64,000 nucleotides of DNA from Lottia gigantea (lineage: Eukaryota; Mollusca; Gastropoda; Lottiidae): positions 158,738 through 222,737 of the forward strand of contig NW_008708227.1 in NCBI RefSeq assembly GCF_000327385.1, in the 5' to 3' direction. A model generated the notes under the pieces. That model did no database searches. It was not told where the DNA came from and saw only the letters and a list, made by a program, of their open reading frames with translations. How positions within the stretch are numbered: the stretch's first letter is position 1; every line of letters starts with the position of its first letter. This document shows, in pieces, positions 40,101 through 51,631 of this stretch. The position numbers and the translations under genes are program-made.

Positions 40101-43100
40101 CCACAGGGAGGTGTTTTGAACCTTCAGCCGTATTTTCAAGGGAAGGCTGAAAATGAAAAGCTGATTTGTGTCTTCCCAAGTGCTCTTGTTAATATTATCT
40201 GTAGCCTGCTTGTGGGTGACGAAAAAAGAGATTTTAAATTGAAAAGCCAACAATTTTGGCCTCACGATTCCGGATTTAAACCACCTGAAGCGAAGATTTT
40301 ATCTAAAGTTTTAGATTCTATTCCAAACGAAGGTTTAGTGAGAGAGGCAGTTCTACCTTTGCTATGGCAGGTAATTGTCTTGTTGGATAGGTGATTTTAA
40401 CTTATCATATACTCAATGCATTACCTGCAAAATAAAGAAGAATTCCAGAGCATGATTAAAACGTCGTGCTTTGCTAAAAGTAATGTTTGTGAACTTAGTA
40501 AAGACTACAGCTGATAATATTTTGATACGCTAATGCTCAATAAGTAATATATATCCCTAAGATGGTGAAATTATTCATTCGCAATTGGCATTACACTTTC
40601 AAATCCTTGGTTATCCAATGCAGTTGCCGAGCAGGGGCCACAAAACTTCCTAAGGGGGCGGGGGGGGGGGGGGGGGCATAGACCATTCTTTCACTATGTA
40701 AAATGAAAAAAAAAATTGAAAGTGGAGAGGGGGCAAAGATGGACCAGTATCTCTTCTCGCCATTATCCCCCTCGTAGAAACGCCACTGATCCACTGTTTC
40801 TTCTGATTATTAGTTGTAGTTGATGATTGCTAATTACTTCTGAAATTCCAAATCTATCCTGTCTATTTTTGTAGAAATATCATCTACCGGAGGAACAGGT
40901 TGTGTTACTGATAAAAATGATCAATCTAATGGGAGTTGTTATACCATATAAATACTCTAAACAGAACTGTGAAGGTTTAGCTATGCCTGACTATCCTAAA
41001 TTATCAGTACAGAAATCATACACGTTGACGTTCTTGAATAAGTTACCAAATACGATGCCGGTAGGTTTTGTTACATTCAACCACCAAACATTTCTATAGC
41101 AAAGATACACTAAAAGAGCTTCCCAAAAAGTTCCCTAAAATCATTGAGATATCTGCATGGAACATCATTTCTGTACTCTTTGCAATTCACCAATAGATCA
41201 CACCATGTACCCTGTATATGTTTACTGCATAATGACTCCTAAATGCATCATCTACGTGTATATAGAGTTGTATATTTCCCGATAGAGCTGTATAGAGCTT
41301 TCTATGTCTACGTATAGAACATCATACACGTCATAGATAAGCTACAAACAAAAATACATTTCTTTTTATGGCAGAATTTGTAAACCTAGTATTTCCATTC
41401 TACGAGCCTCCCATTCTATAATAGTATTGAATCATTCAAATACCTTCACACAAATTTCAGCAATTAAACTGGACTACAAAACCACTAAAAGGTGATATAC
41501 AGATGACGTGGAGGTATGAGTTGAACGTTGAATATTTACCAGGATTGAAACAACAGATAATAGGTATCTGCCAAACCACTAAACCACCTTGCTGCTCTTA
41601 TCAATATCTGTGGAAAACGGGTATTCTGTTTAAAATTAAAGAGGTAGGCACAGTCTCCACGAACAAGTTTGCTTTGAAGGTGAGAGAATGACTATGCGGA
41701 CGGGTAAATTTCGTCTTGAAACATGGCTGAAAGCAGCTGGGGAGCTCAATGTTGGCCAGCTAAATAAATAATACTTGCTAGTGTGGATAGTCAGCAGGTG
41801 TTTTGCTTTCTTTTTATTTGACCAATTACCACAAAGTGATCAATTTTGCTCAAAACGCAAGTATGTACTACGTGGAATTATTCTGGATATGAAAATGACC
41901 GCAAATTAAGCCAATTATTTTCTATTGATCATCATCACTGCCAAGACAACGGGTTCCACAGCGAGAAGACATCGGTGGTGCGTCCGCACCTTGCTTAGTC
42001 AGTAAAGTAAGTCCCAACTTCCTAGTTCAAGAAAAAAATCTAAAATATACGTGATGTTATCAATTGAAAAGGACCCAACTTTGGCCATTATCCCTCAGTA
42101 AATTTACACTTTGCTACAAAATTTATAAGCTTAAAATATTTTTTCTAGGTTTGTGTTTGTATAGAAGATGTGGAAACTGGTCTAGACATCAGTTGTAGAA
42201 CCAATGCTGATGATATTGAAGAAGAGACCGGTTGTATTAAGATGGTTTGGTTTTGTTTGACGTGGTTCCTTGCCATCATTAATAATGTTTTATATGAACG
42301 GCCATACTTGTTCTATAAGGTATTCGGCTTTATGATCTTTTTTTAACCTGTTACATCTTGCTGTATTGTAATTTTTCAGTACAGAAAGGCATCGACAGCC
42401 AAATTTCATAGCTAGTTTGGTCACGGTCATGTTGCAAACTACCAAATCGTTTCAGTTTTACACTGAAACAATTTAACAAGTGTTATTGTTAGGGAAATAA
42501 CAATGCTAGTAGTTCTTTTAACTTGTATTTTAGACCAAGATCAAGTGTGATGGGCAGCAATTTTACTCCGACATTAAAGTAAACACAGAATCTATGGTAG
42601 ATGTATCATATTGTTTATCATGCTGGAGATCACAACAACCCCTTAAACTACAATCTGGTGACAGCCATGTTGAATTAGATTTAGAGGCTGTCTTCCCTTT
42701 CAAAGGTAACAATATTATTTCTTTAGCTGTCCGTAACTTTGTAAGAAATCCGAATTTTCAGTCCAATTAATTACCAGTTCATACCTGATTACATCTGGAA
42801 TTCGATAAACTTCTGTTACATTACTCCATTTCAGACAATCTCTCTGATAGAGTTATCGGTCCCTGCAGTTCCTAGCAATGTATAAGAGATTTCCTATGAT
42901 TTTTTGATTGAGTTTTTTTTATTTTGAAATTATTATCAATTGTTTGAAAGTTGCCTCCCTTGAAGATGATGTGAAATTCACAATTTGACAAATACCATAC
43001 TTAAAGGTACATTACCTCTTAGGATGATCAAAAAATTAAATTTTAAATCTTGGCCAAAATACGACTTTGTTTATCAGTGGACTCACCGGGTGTCATAACG

Positions 43101-46100
43101 ACACGACAGAATTCTTCTATAATCCCTCTTATATTTAGTCATTGCACCTGGTTAGTCCAACTGATGAATATTTACTATTATTGACTAAGCTTGAGACTTT
43201 AGATTTTTAATGTCCATTCTTAGAGGCAGTTTTCCTTTTCCTTTAAATCAAACAACCATGAACCACAAATATATCATAAGCACTCGAAAAAGAATAGATG
43301 AGTGAACAGTGATGACAAAATTGATCTGTAACGTGGCTTCTGCGTTAGTGCAGAAAACTTTTAATCATTGGGTCAAACATTTTTAATTTAAATCTTTGAA
43401 ATATTAGGACTGAACACTGTATATAGGCCTATACTCATGAGTGCCAGTTCATTAGTAATTATATCTTTTATCATTATAGACATCAGAAGACATTGTTTAT
43501 TACCAACAATTTCAATCAATACCAGTAATTATAATAATATACTTGATTGTAACATTGTATGAAGCTCTCCGGGTAGAATACTAATCATTTAATACGCTCA
43601 TACACATTTTACTGTAATAGTCCGAGAAACAATGAACTTTGATACTCTCAAAGATGTTAATACAGCTATAAAATATCAATTCATAGACGGCATCATTGTA
43701 AATCAGCACAGTGTACACGAAAAATAAAGAAAAAAATTGTGATATGACCAAATGAAAGCTTTTAAAAATATGTGTTTTTAGATGTAAAATGTTTTGATTC
43801 CCGAATTTGTGCACGACCTTTGGCGCAATTTTAGTTTCGATTTTTTTGTCTTTTCTGATCCAATTTACACCCACCGATTTTAATGTAATGTAAGTGCAAC
43901 CAGCATGTTACGCTAGAAAGTAGCTAATAGAGTTGACTTATCTTTATCAACATTGAAACGGGGATGTCCTTATTTACAGCGAAATTAACATTTGTCCGAA
44001 TTTGCGAAACTGCTTTAAGCAATGTATTGATGTCAAAGCATTATTTATTTATTTCTCGGATTACAGTTTGAAATAGTCATATTTTATTTACCAGGTAATA
44101 TCATCATTAATGATATTACTAGTTGGTTGGAGTATATACAGAGTCAATCCGGATATGGTGTATTGTGTGTTCCATTGGAAACAAACAAGAATAACAAGTT
44201 GTCAGTACGTCTGAGCAGAAAAAAGCGATCGTTTCAAGTTAGAAAGACGGTGAGTTAGATTTGAGTTTTCATTTTACCATGTTCTGCGTTGTAATATGGC
44301 TTATGGCTTTACACTTAAAATAGTGCTATTTTGATCTTTGTGTAAGGGGAGCTGACATGGAAAAATTGTCTAGTCGTTCGAATGAGACAATAAACCGAGG
44401 CCCCGAAAAAGAGCAGGCTAATATGCCACAGTCCTGGCAAAATGTCCCTCATTGCACTCTACATATGGCGTTTCCCGTCTTCATTAGCCAACATGGTGCA
44501 GAAAAGTAGGACGAAAATCTCCATTCATTTAATTTCAATTTAGTTTTGTGTGGTTTCTCTATTAGTTATGTATTTATTCGTTTCAAAATTTCTTTGTTCT
44601 TTGTAATTATTTTAATTTCATTGTTATTTTTTTCTATACTACTATTATCTAGCTCATTTACCGTAAAATTCAAACTTGTTCCAGTCATTTGTAAAAAGCA
44701 ACGAGAATATAGCACGAAAAGCTATTGAATTTGATTTCATGGTAGATTTTTGTTAGTATGAATAGTGAATTGGATACTAAAGCAATCAATATAGTTATCA
44801 CACATTAGTAATAATTAAAATATTCAAGCTGTTACAGTCAAATCAAACCATATTTGTTAGTCTCAAATTTGGCTGTCACATTTAGGTAGGTTTTTTTATG
44901 TTATATATACATAGTGATTTATTAAGAAATTTGTCGTGTTCAGACCTGGGTAGTAAATAATTAGTGTATCCTTCAAAGTGACCAGGGCAAAACTAGACGT
45001 TAAGTGACCTCAAGTGATCATAATCATAGTCTGTATACGGCAGTGGATAAATAGGGGATATCCTATGGCTACGAGTGGATATGGTTTTTATGCCATGAGT
45101 GCTTGTGATATTTTCCACGACTGAAAATATCACAAGCAGGAGTAGCATTAAGACCATATTCACAAGTTTGCCATTGGAAAACCTATTTATCCGGTCAACT
45201 AAGTTGAATAGTGAAACAATTAGGGAATGACCCGAACATTTTTTCAGCTTATCGATGTATAAACAGGAAAAAACCTGTGTACACTTGTAGGTTTTTCAAA
45301 TTGCGTGATACCGTGTAAACGGAATCGTGATTTAATTATATAACTTTATTAACAACTACAAATATAAGTAAATAAAGAGTAACATTTTATTAACAAAAAA
45401 TATATGTAAAATGAGTAACATTTTATAACAAATATAAGTAAATAATTATTAATTATTTCTTCAACGTCGATAGAGGCAAACCTCGCAGTTGCTATCTTCA
45501 GTGTTATTGACGTAAAATGCGCATGCGTTAAATGTCAGCTTTTGGCCTCGCACATCGAATACCGCCCTTTGAATACCATATTTATTCCACGGACTAATTT
45601 CCACTGGATACAAGAGTCTCATTTTTATCCGAACTAAACAAATGTAAAAAAAAAATTGTTGATCTAGAATTCATCACAGACGTAGTACATAAGAAAATAA
45701 CTCGTTTAAAACAAATTTAAAAATTTGGTATAGGATAAATACTCTTATTGGCCAAGTTTAAAATTCTTAAATTTCATTAATTCTAAGACGTAATATTACT
45801 TTAACATATCGTTATGAAGCCCAGTAGTAACATTTTGCTTTCAGAATCACCCTTCATCCTAAATAAAGGAAGCAGATGGAACGGGTTCTTTATGTGCTCT
45901 GAGAAAATACCACAATATTTGGCTATTAATATACGAGTGGTATGTTTAAACGGTTTGACTGGTGTGTTTTACTTTTGTAACATCTAAACACAGCAAAACG
46001 GACATGGTTATTCAATTCTACATGGATATAGTCCTAAAATCTAAAACCAAAATGTATTTTTGAATTGTATACAGTGTTGGTCATGTTAAATACCGGTAGT

Positions 46101-48316
46101 CAACACAGGTACATTGACAAAGATTGATGTGTATATCTAATTTCTGTGTTTTTTAGTAAGTATAATATACCTTTAGGCCAAGTAGAAAAATGCTAATTAT
46201 TCAGTTGGGAATAAGTTGTATTGTGTTTCATTATGTCGGATAAAAATGTTACTCTTATCAATTGGAAACAGGTAATGTTATCAATTTACTATATCTTATT
46301 AATGAGTGATGTGGAAATGCGTTATCTTAAAGATACCTTAAAATACCAATCGTTACGATTCAAAGTAGGGTTGAATGGTGCTCAATCTTTCTATTAGTGA
46401 CCACTACGTAATTATGTTGCAGATTAATTTCAAGGCGATCTATAAAATTTTATTGTAGCCACTGTGGTTTAACGCTTTTTCTTTAGCCTGAGGGGTTAGG
46501 GCTCAATCCAGGCATAGGTCGCGATAATATCCTTGTCAGTGATGCAGGTGGTAGGGGCTGATAAGCGACAATAAACAGAGGCCCCATATGCATGTTGGAA
46601 ATCCAAAAAATGTAGGCTAATGCCGCTTTCCCTCATTGCACATTGCAAGGAGTTGCCTTTCTTTATTAGCCCAGAAGACGTAGAAGAGAAGTATGTAAAA
46701 CTCCGTTTCATTTCAATAATAAAATCTTATTGCTTATGGTCTAAATAAGTCTAATTTAGCGAATGGTCAATAAATTCATTAAAGTTATATGTATTGAAAC
46801 ATTACCATACGACAGGTGTCCTTAACGGCTTGATAATATTATATAAATTGATTAAATAGTATTTACTGTGTGGACTGCCAGTACCATTTCAAACATTCTG
46901 TTTCGGGCAAGCTGACCATCTTTTATCTATAATCCAGCAAAGTAAAAAAAGTTTGCATTTAATTTCATTTTTACATGTATTCCATATGACGTAATCAATA
47001 CGGAAAATAGTCATCTAATTTTAGCCTTACCAGCTGATAAAAGTGAATTTCAGCTATTCATTTTTTTTTCAGAATTAAGATCTCAATCTCCCTTAATTAT
47101 GCCAAAATTTTGCAACAGAAGTTATTTACATTCTCACAAATGTTATGACCAAGTATATGTAGGTCGTAATATTGATTGAAATGCACTAGAGAATAGTCAA
47201 AAGGTTCTGGGAGTTAAGCTTTGTTGAATTGCAACAGAACCAAACATAGGATTTTAATTCCGAAAAGAGATACAAATCGCTGAAATTGGGTTCAAAGTTA
47301 TAGTTTGATTTGCTATTTTTCAGAAGGCTGAAATAAAATGGAGGTTAGATGAAGAGAGAAGGTCACTTTCGCATCCATCAAAATTAGAAAATATTATGAA
47401 TGATCAAGACGATTCGGCAACTGGTAACACGAATGAACCGGAGATCGCCAAGGATTCTACATGCAATAGTATTACGCCAACTCCCGTTTCTGTATCATCT
47501 ACTGAAAAAAGTACCGATAGTAGGCCTGGCTTCTTGAGTGACTCTGCTTCAGGTTTGGTGGTGTCTGAAGAGGAATATACAAGGGAGATAAACAGGATTA
47601 CTTCCTGTTTTGTTGCATCGATATTGGCTAGTTCGTTTGCTCAAGTGATAGAAGAAGAATATTTAGATGGAAATCTTGCGTCTTTAACATCGTCCCAGGT
47701 ATTTGTTATTTTCTTAAATGATATTATTATATACATCAGGGGTTTCAACCCATTTCTTTCTTTTATTCCTTTCAGGATCCTTGATCGTATGTATCACGCC
47801 CCTTCCCCTTTTGAATCGTCAGGCCTACCATTTCCGGAGTTTCTATTAGGTTTTCCTGCAATCATTTTCATGTCGGAAAATGAATTATAATTGTCCAAAA
47901 ATTGTATACAAGGTCACAAATTCAGATCCAGTCCAGTTCAAGCAACAGATCAGCCCCAATTGTATTTCTACATAAAGGAGATGTAACATGCCATTATCGG
48001 GAAATAAGATTTTTTTCGAATCCAAATTTTGTTAAATTTTCTTAAATTGTTACGGGCTATACTTTTTAAACCTTTTCCCCTTTAACATTGCAATGTATAG
48101 TATCAAAAAGAACAAAATCCATTTCATTTGTTGCAGGTAAAAGCAGCCAAAATAACAGCTGATGCTACGCGAGCTACGCAGTCGGGTGATATTGAGGGCG
48201 CTACCAAAGCTGTGATGCAGGCAGTAAAATTAGGTCAACCACAAACAGACGAATTTGTTTTATCAACTTTGAATTACAAAAAGGCCTCTAAGAGTAAAAC
48301 ATGTTGTGTTTTATGA
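37136..48316 (+). CDS. Roc-COR (LRRK/Roco-type) protein with degenerate GTPase motifs and CaaX tail
   Basis: Exons, in phase: 37136-37206, 37565-37713, 37918-37994, 38306-38428, 38610-38746, 38851-39061, 39453-39677, 40107-40370, 40875-41060, 41461-41643, 42149-42319, 42534-42705, 44095-44249, 47324-47698, 48137-48316; 892 aa, or about 925 if 45845-45939 is used. The start is the first ATG after an in-frame TGA. Roc domain, residues 24-190: TKLYVFGEKDDDKIKLIHSL matches LRRK2 KLMIVGNTGSGKTTLLQQL; LTFEIWQLSGRK matches LNVWDFAGRE; FLTPEAMYIIVYDTSK matches FMTQRALYLAVYDLSK. Walker A has lost its second Gly and the Thr (GEKDDDKI), the switch Asp is Gln94, and no THxD is present. COR, about 190-600: VLNLQPYFQG and GLVREAVLPLLWQKYHLPEE. 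Then an S/T-rich linker and a C-terminus CCVL, a prenylation (CaaX) signal. No LRR, kinase or ankyrin part is visible. Likely a membrane-attached pseudo-GTPase. Confidence 0.82.
40621..40788. mobile_element. 168-bp hAT-like MITE in a Roc-COR intron
   Basis: Ends CAGTTGCC and (reverse complement) CAGTGGCG, flanked by near-identical 8-base direct repeats ATCCAATG (40613-40620) and ATCCACTG (40789-40796). An 8-bp target duplication with CAGTGGCG-type termini fits a non-autonomous hAT element. It contains a G-run of about 17 bases and a purine-rich interior. Related fragments occur near 57590-57770 and 60285-60380. Confidence 0.7.
43033..43248 (+). repeat. dispersed repeat family A, copy 2
   Basis: Lies in the large intron after Roc-COR exon 12. 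Strings CTTGGCCAAAATACGACTTT, GGTGTCATAACGACACGA, TTAGTCATTGCACCTGG and TTGAGACTTTAGATTTTTAA match the copies at 19180 and 61241. About 215 bases; no coding capacity. Confidence 0.65.
44345..44545 (+). repeat. SINE-like dispersed repeat family C, copy 2
   Basis: Contains GAGACAATAAACCGAGGCCC, GCAGGCTAATATGCC, CCCTCATTGCACTC and a 3' end GCAGAAAAGTAGGACGAAAA followed by a T-rich tail. It is in an intron of the Roc-COR gene. A recurrent body with a conserved 3' end is typical of a SINE; I see no clear tRNA promoter boxes. Confidence 0.55.
45045..45192. mobile_element. 148-bp foldback MITE in a Roc-COR intron
   Basis: Palindrome centred near 45119: GCTTGTGATATTTTC and GAAAATATCACAAGC form a perfect 15-bp stem around a 7-base loop. 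Weaker pairing continues out to GGATAAATAGG at 45045 and CCTATTTATCC ending at 45192. No coding content. Confidence 0.7.
45845..45939 (+). CDS. probable extra exon of the Roc-COR gene, phase unresolved
   Basis: Strong acceptor (TTTTGCTTTCAG) and donor (GTATGT) bracket 95 bases open in one frame: SPFILNKGSRWNGFFMCSEK then IPQYLAINIRV. The exon ends in phase 0, as the next exon (47324) needs. It begins needing one base, whereas the previous exon ends in phase 0 at its best donor (44249). A weaker donor four bases further (GTTAGA after 44253) would restore phase. So it is either a constitutive exon with that donor, or an alternative exon. Confidence 0.5.
46497..46720 (+). repeat. SINE-like dispersed repeat family C, copy 3
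   Basis: Contains GCGACAATAAACAGAGGCCC, TGTAGGCTAATGCCGCTTTC, CCCTCATTGCACATTGC and a 3' end AGAGAAGTATGTAAAACTCC followed by GTTTCATTTCAATAATAAAA. Intronic, same orientation as the other two copies. Confidence 0.6.
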
Positions 48317-48814
48317 TGTTGAAGTTGCGCTTGTTATTAGCAAATGTGAACAGATTTCACAATACACCAAATATGATATTTTACGTACCCTGAAGATGTC
48401 GGTAAAGTAGAAGATTCCACAGAGTACCAAATACTGGTCAGGACCAACAGCTGTTCGTGGAAAATTATACTTCCATCGTCTAGTAAGCGGTGACTTTCAC
48501 TTGTTATTTAAGGGAAATAACTCCAGTGTGTCAACACGTATGGAATTAACTAACTTATTTTCTTTTTATTATGCATGCAATAAACGTTTTACAAAACATC
48601 GTCTAATATTCTTATGGAACGACAAATATCGCTGTTTGTTTGATCATAATCTGGTGAGTTTTTGCCGGAGTCACAAGATCGGCAGACAGACAATGAAATG
48701 TTGCAATGCTGTAGGTGTACATGTTTAAAGTCTAAACTCCTTATCAGGTAACTTGGAGTGATAAATGTAGACATTAATATGTGACTTCAAAGTATGAAAA
48801 CTATAAGAGTTGCA

Positions 48815-48820
48815 AATAAA
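48815..48820 (+). terminator. candidate polyadenylation signal of the Roc-COR gene
   Basis: AATAAA about 500 bases after the TGA stop (48314-48316). Another AATAAA lies near 48576. The site is within 30 bases of the minus-strand signal of the convergent gene, so the two 3' UTRs probably overlap if this one is used. Confidence 0.4.
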
Positions 48821-48844
48821 GATCTGAATACATCGATTAAAGGT

Positions 48845-48850
48845 TTTATT
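48845..48850 (-). terminator. polyadenylation signal of the DUF442-like gene
   Basis: AATAAA on the minus strand (plus TTTATT), about 105 bases past the TAA stop at 48955-48957. Confidence 0.5.
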
Positions 48851-48954
48851 AATTAATATAGAATAATGGTAAATGTAAATATGCAGGGCTTTGAAGCTGT
48901 GCACTCTGTGGAGTCCCACTCGTCTGTTGGTGCGATGCCTATACTTGAGACTAC

Positions 48955-50679
48955 TTAACCTGTTTTAGAACCAAGAATTGCCACGAATGTTTCATACACT
49001 ATCGGATTTTTCTCTTTGGAGACACCATATCCTAATTCTTCACTTCGCTTCAATGCCCATTTCAAATCTTTACCATGCTGTTCTGCTGCAGCTAAAATCG
49101 TTAGAAAACCTACAAAGCAGAGAAAGATACCAATAACGATTCTATTTGAAATGAATGTTTTTATCGTTGCGTAGAGTAATCGAGATTAAATCCGATACAG
49201 ACAAGTCTTTGAAGCTTGTCATTTTTAATCGGAGATGATCTGTCCGAAAATCTTTAAATAACTTAAACCAAATTAAAACAAAATCACCATAGTGTTTTTC
49301 GTAATACATTTATGAGATGGATAATATTTATATATAACTCACTCGCTCTTCTTGCCTTGGCACAATGTACCAACACTGGTCCCTTTTTACCAACTTCTAA
49401 CAGCTTATCACGGTATTTATGATACACTTCTTTTGTAAATGGTGCAGCTGATACTAATAAAAAAGTTTTGGGTTTGATTAAAATAATTTTTATGGAACTT
49501 ATTACTCTGGTATTCTGGGTCCCATCCAACAAACTACATCGAGATGTCAACTACAAAGAGTTTTGACCCTCAGTGTGTATCAAAAGATAAAGTGGCCTGT
49601 TTTCATTAATATTAAGCTCTCCGATCCACTTATGTAACGAATTTCCGAATAAATTAAATAATATGCTTACCTACAGGAAGTGTGACGTATTCTATATTAG
49701 GATAGTGTTTAAAATATTCAGTTTCTAGATCCCTGTTGTATCCTATATCATCACCAAAATCATCTTCATTTCGACCCTCATAATTCGTCATGGAATTATT
49801 ACATATGTATTGGTTTGATTTATCTCGATCGATTCTTGTTGATTCCAGTCTTTCTGGACATTGACGTAGAAGAGTCACACCATCTTTGCCATATGTTCCT
49901 GTGTTTTCGTTTATGTTCAATAGCGTCACCTCTTCTTGATTTGGTTGGTCATTATATGTTAAACCAGATCGAATGTTTACAACTGAACGAAATCCAGCAG
50001 ACTCGACAGCTGGGAACTGGGGTTTCGGTATTTGTCCAGCGGTAAACCAATTTCGATGAACAGGATGAGCCTGCCAGTAGCGCAACCATTCCACAGGTTC
50101 TGTGTTCGGAATTGGTGGAGATTCCACAACTGGTTCACCAGTTATTTTACCAACCAATTCTTTGTATATTCCCGAGGTAAAATCCAGGCCCATCGCAGCG
50201 GTTATCCCATAGAAACGTTTGCTATCAATTTTAGGTTCAAAGTTAGAATTGCTTCTTGATTCCTTGACAAGATACATTAACACAGCAAATGTAGCTTCTA
50301 ATCCAGTATTCGAAAAGATCAACGTTGGCTTTTTAATGTTGGGAAGAATTTGGCCTAATTTATCAATTGTTTCTTCTCTGATCCAATTTTCTTCCGAATC
50401 CATTATAGCAACAAACTGTAAGTTTGATACGCATCCAATCAATTCATTGACGTCTGCTGTATTTGACAGTACATCCTCGCCATAACGCCCCTCCGTCTTG
50501 TACGTAAACAATGAAACGAGACTTCTAAATCCGCCGTCTTCAGCGTATTTCATCTGTCGATTCGTGAGTCGACCACTCACATGAATATCCGATGTGATCT
50601 CTTTGGCCCACCATAGTTTATTTGGTGATTTTAACCCTGGTCCTTTTTGTCTGCCTGGAAATAACGCTTGGTTTGTCAT
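48955..50679 (-). CDS. tandem DUF442 / PTP-like (beta-lactamase hydrolase-like) protein
   Basis: Three exons in phase, 50679-49671, 49453-49343, 49109-48955; 424 aa; an in-frame stop lies upstream of the ATG. Two copies of the domain: copy A, about residues 26-165 (DIHVSGRLTNRQMKYAEDGG, FRSLVSLF), and copy B, about 209-400 (WFTAGQIPKPQFPAVESAGF, RSVVNIRSG, YVTLPVVSAAPFTKEVYHKY, then PVLVHCAKARRAS). Copy B keeps the phosphatase-type loop, Cys367 with Arg372 (Cx4R, as in DUF442 HCxSGNR). In copy A the same place reads PTLIFSNTGLEA: His, Cys and Arg become Phe122, Ser123 and Glu128, so copy A should be inactive. Copy B carries an acidic insertion of about 70 residues (about 255-325) between its first strands and the loop. 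No signal peptide or membrane segment. Substrate unknown; the family is linked to sulfide metabolism in bacteria and to unknown roles in animals. Confidence 0.82.
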
Positions 50680-51075
50680 TGGGAACTCAGTATACAGTAA
50701 GTTGAATATTAATATTTACACTACAACACACATTAATGTCACAACAAAAACGGTTATATTTATGCAGACGGCTTGATTGTAGAGTACCCACCGTTATATT
50801 AGAAGTTATATATTATACTATGTAAACACTGGGTCACTTTGAACCGTTATATTTTAACCCTGGTCCTTTTTGTCTGCCTGGAAATAACGCTTGGTTTGTC
50901 ATTGGGAACTCAGTATACAGTAAGTTGAATATTAATATTTACACTACAACACACATTAATGTCACAACAAAAACGGTTATATTTATGCAGACGGCTTGAT
51001 TGTAGAGTACCCACCGTTATATTAGAAGTTATATATTATACTATGTAAACACTGGGTCACTTTGAACCGTTATAT
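50631..51075. repeat. 223-bp tandem duplication covering promoter and start codon
   Basis: 50631-50852 and 50854-51075 look identical base for base by eye, period 223. The proximal copy holds the 5' end of the DUF442-like coding region (first 16 codons) and about 170 bases upstream. The distal copy repeats the ATG at 50902. Near-identity implies a very recent duplication, or an assembly error. Confidence 0.9.
50834..50902 (-). CDS. 22-codon upstream ORF created by the duplication
   Basis: The distal copy's ATG (50902) reads the same first 17 residues as the main protein (MTNQALFPGRQKGPGLK), then YNGSK and a stop at 50834-50836, because the copied exon runs into the junction. If transcription starts upstream of the distal copy this becomes a uORF before the true start; otherwise it is untranscribed. 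Confidence 0.4.
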   Translation of the reverse strand: MTNQALFPGRQKGPGLKYNGSK

Positions 51076-51631
51076 CAAAAACACTATCACTAAAAATACG
51101 ATAGCTATTGCATAGATAACGACACAATCATACAGATATTCTGTTTGCGAGTTATTCGACATCCTGATGTTAAACATGGCTAGTGTTCGGTTCACTACCG
51201 ATTGTCTTCGGCAAAGGGAAACTGGAATGGTAGAAAGGGGTCTTAAAACAATTCTTAGTCTTTTATCTACTCTTTAAAGCTTTCAATCCACACAATTTGT
51301 CCAACGCCTGTTGATGCGGTTGAAGGAATTACGAATTTCGTATGAAAAGACGATATCTATGTAATCCCGTTGACCAAATGATATATTTTTCCTTATTACA
51401 GAAAGTATCTACACATGCCATACAAATTAATCAATTTCATTTATAAAGAAGCCAGTATCGAACTGTACTTAATATTAATGATGGTTTCTAATTATATATT
51501 AAATTTAATGTATACGAAGAAATGTTCTTACCGTGTTATTCAAATTAATACTACTAATGTTCATATAGGTTTATTTCTCTATGTTAAAAGTATAAAAAAT
51601 TCATATGAATATATATAAGATATAAAAATAG

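Noticed and set aside
28187-48316. Fusion of the TMC and Roc-COR genes into one transcript
   Set aside because: The TMC frame ends at a TGA with AATAAA 77 bases later, and the Roc-COR start ATG follows an in-frame stop; two separate genes are simpler.
49815-50776. Plus-strand open frames opposite the DUF442-like gene
   Set aside because: They are antisense shadows of its long exon and show no codon or domain signal.
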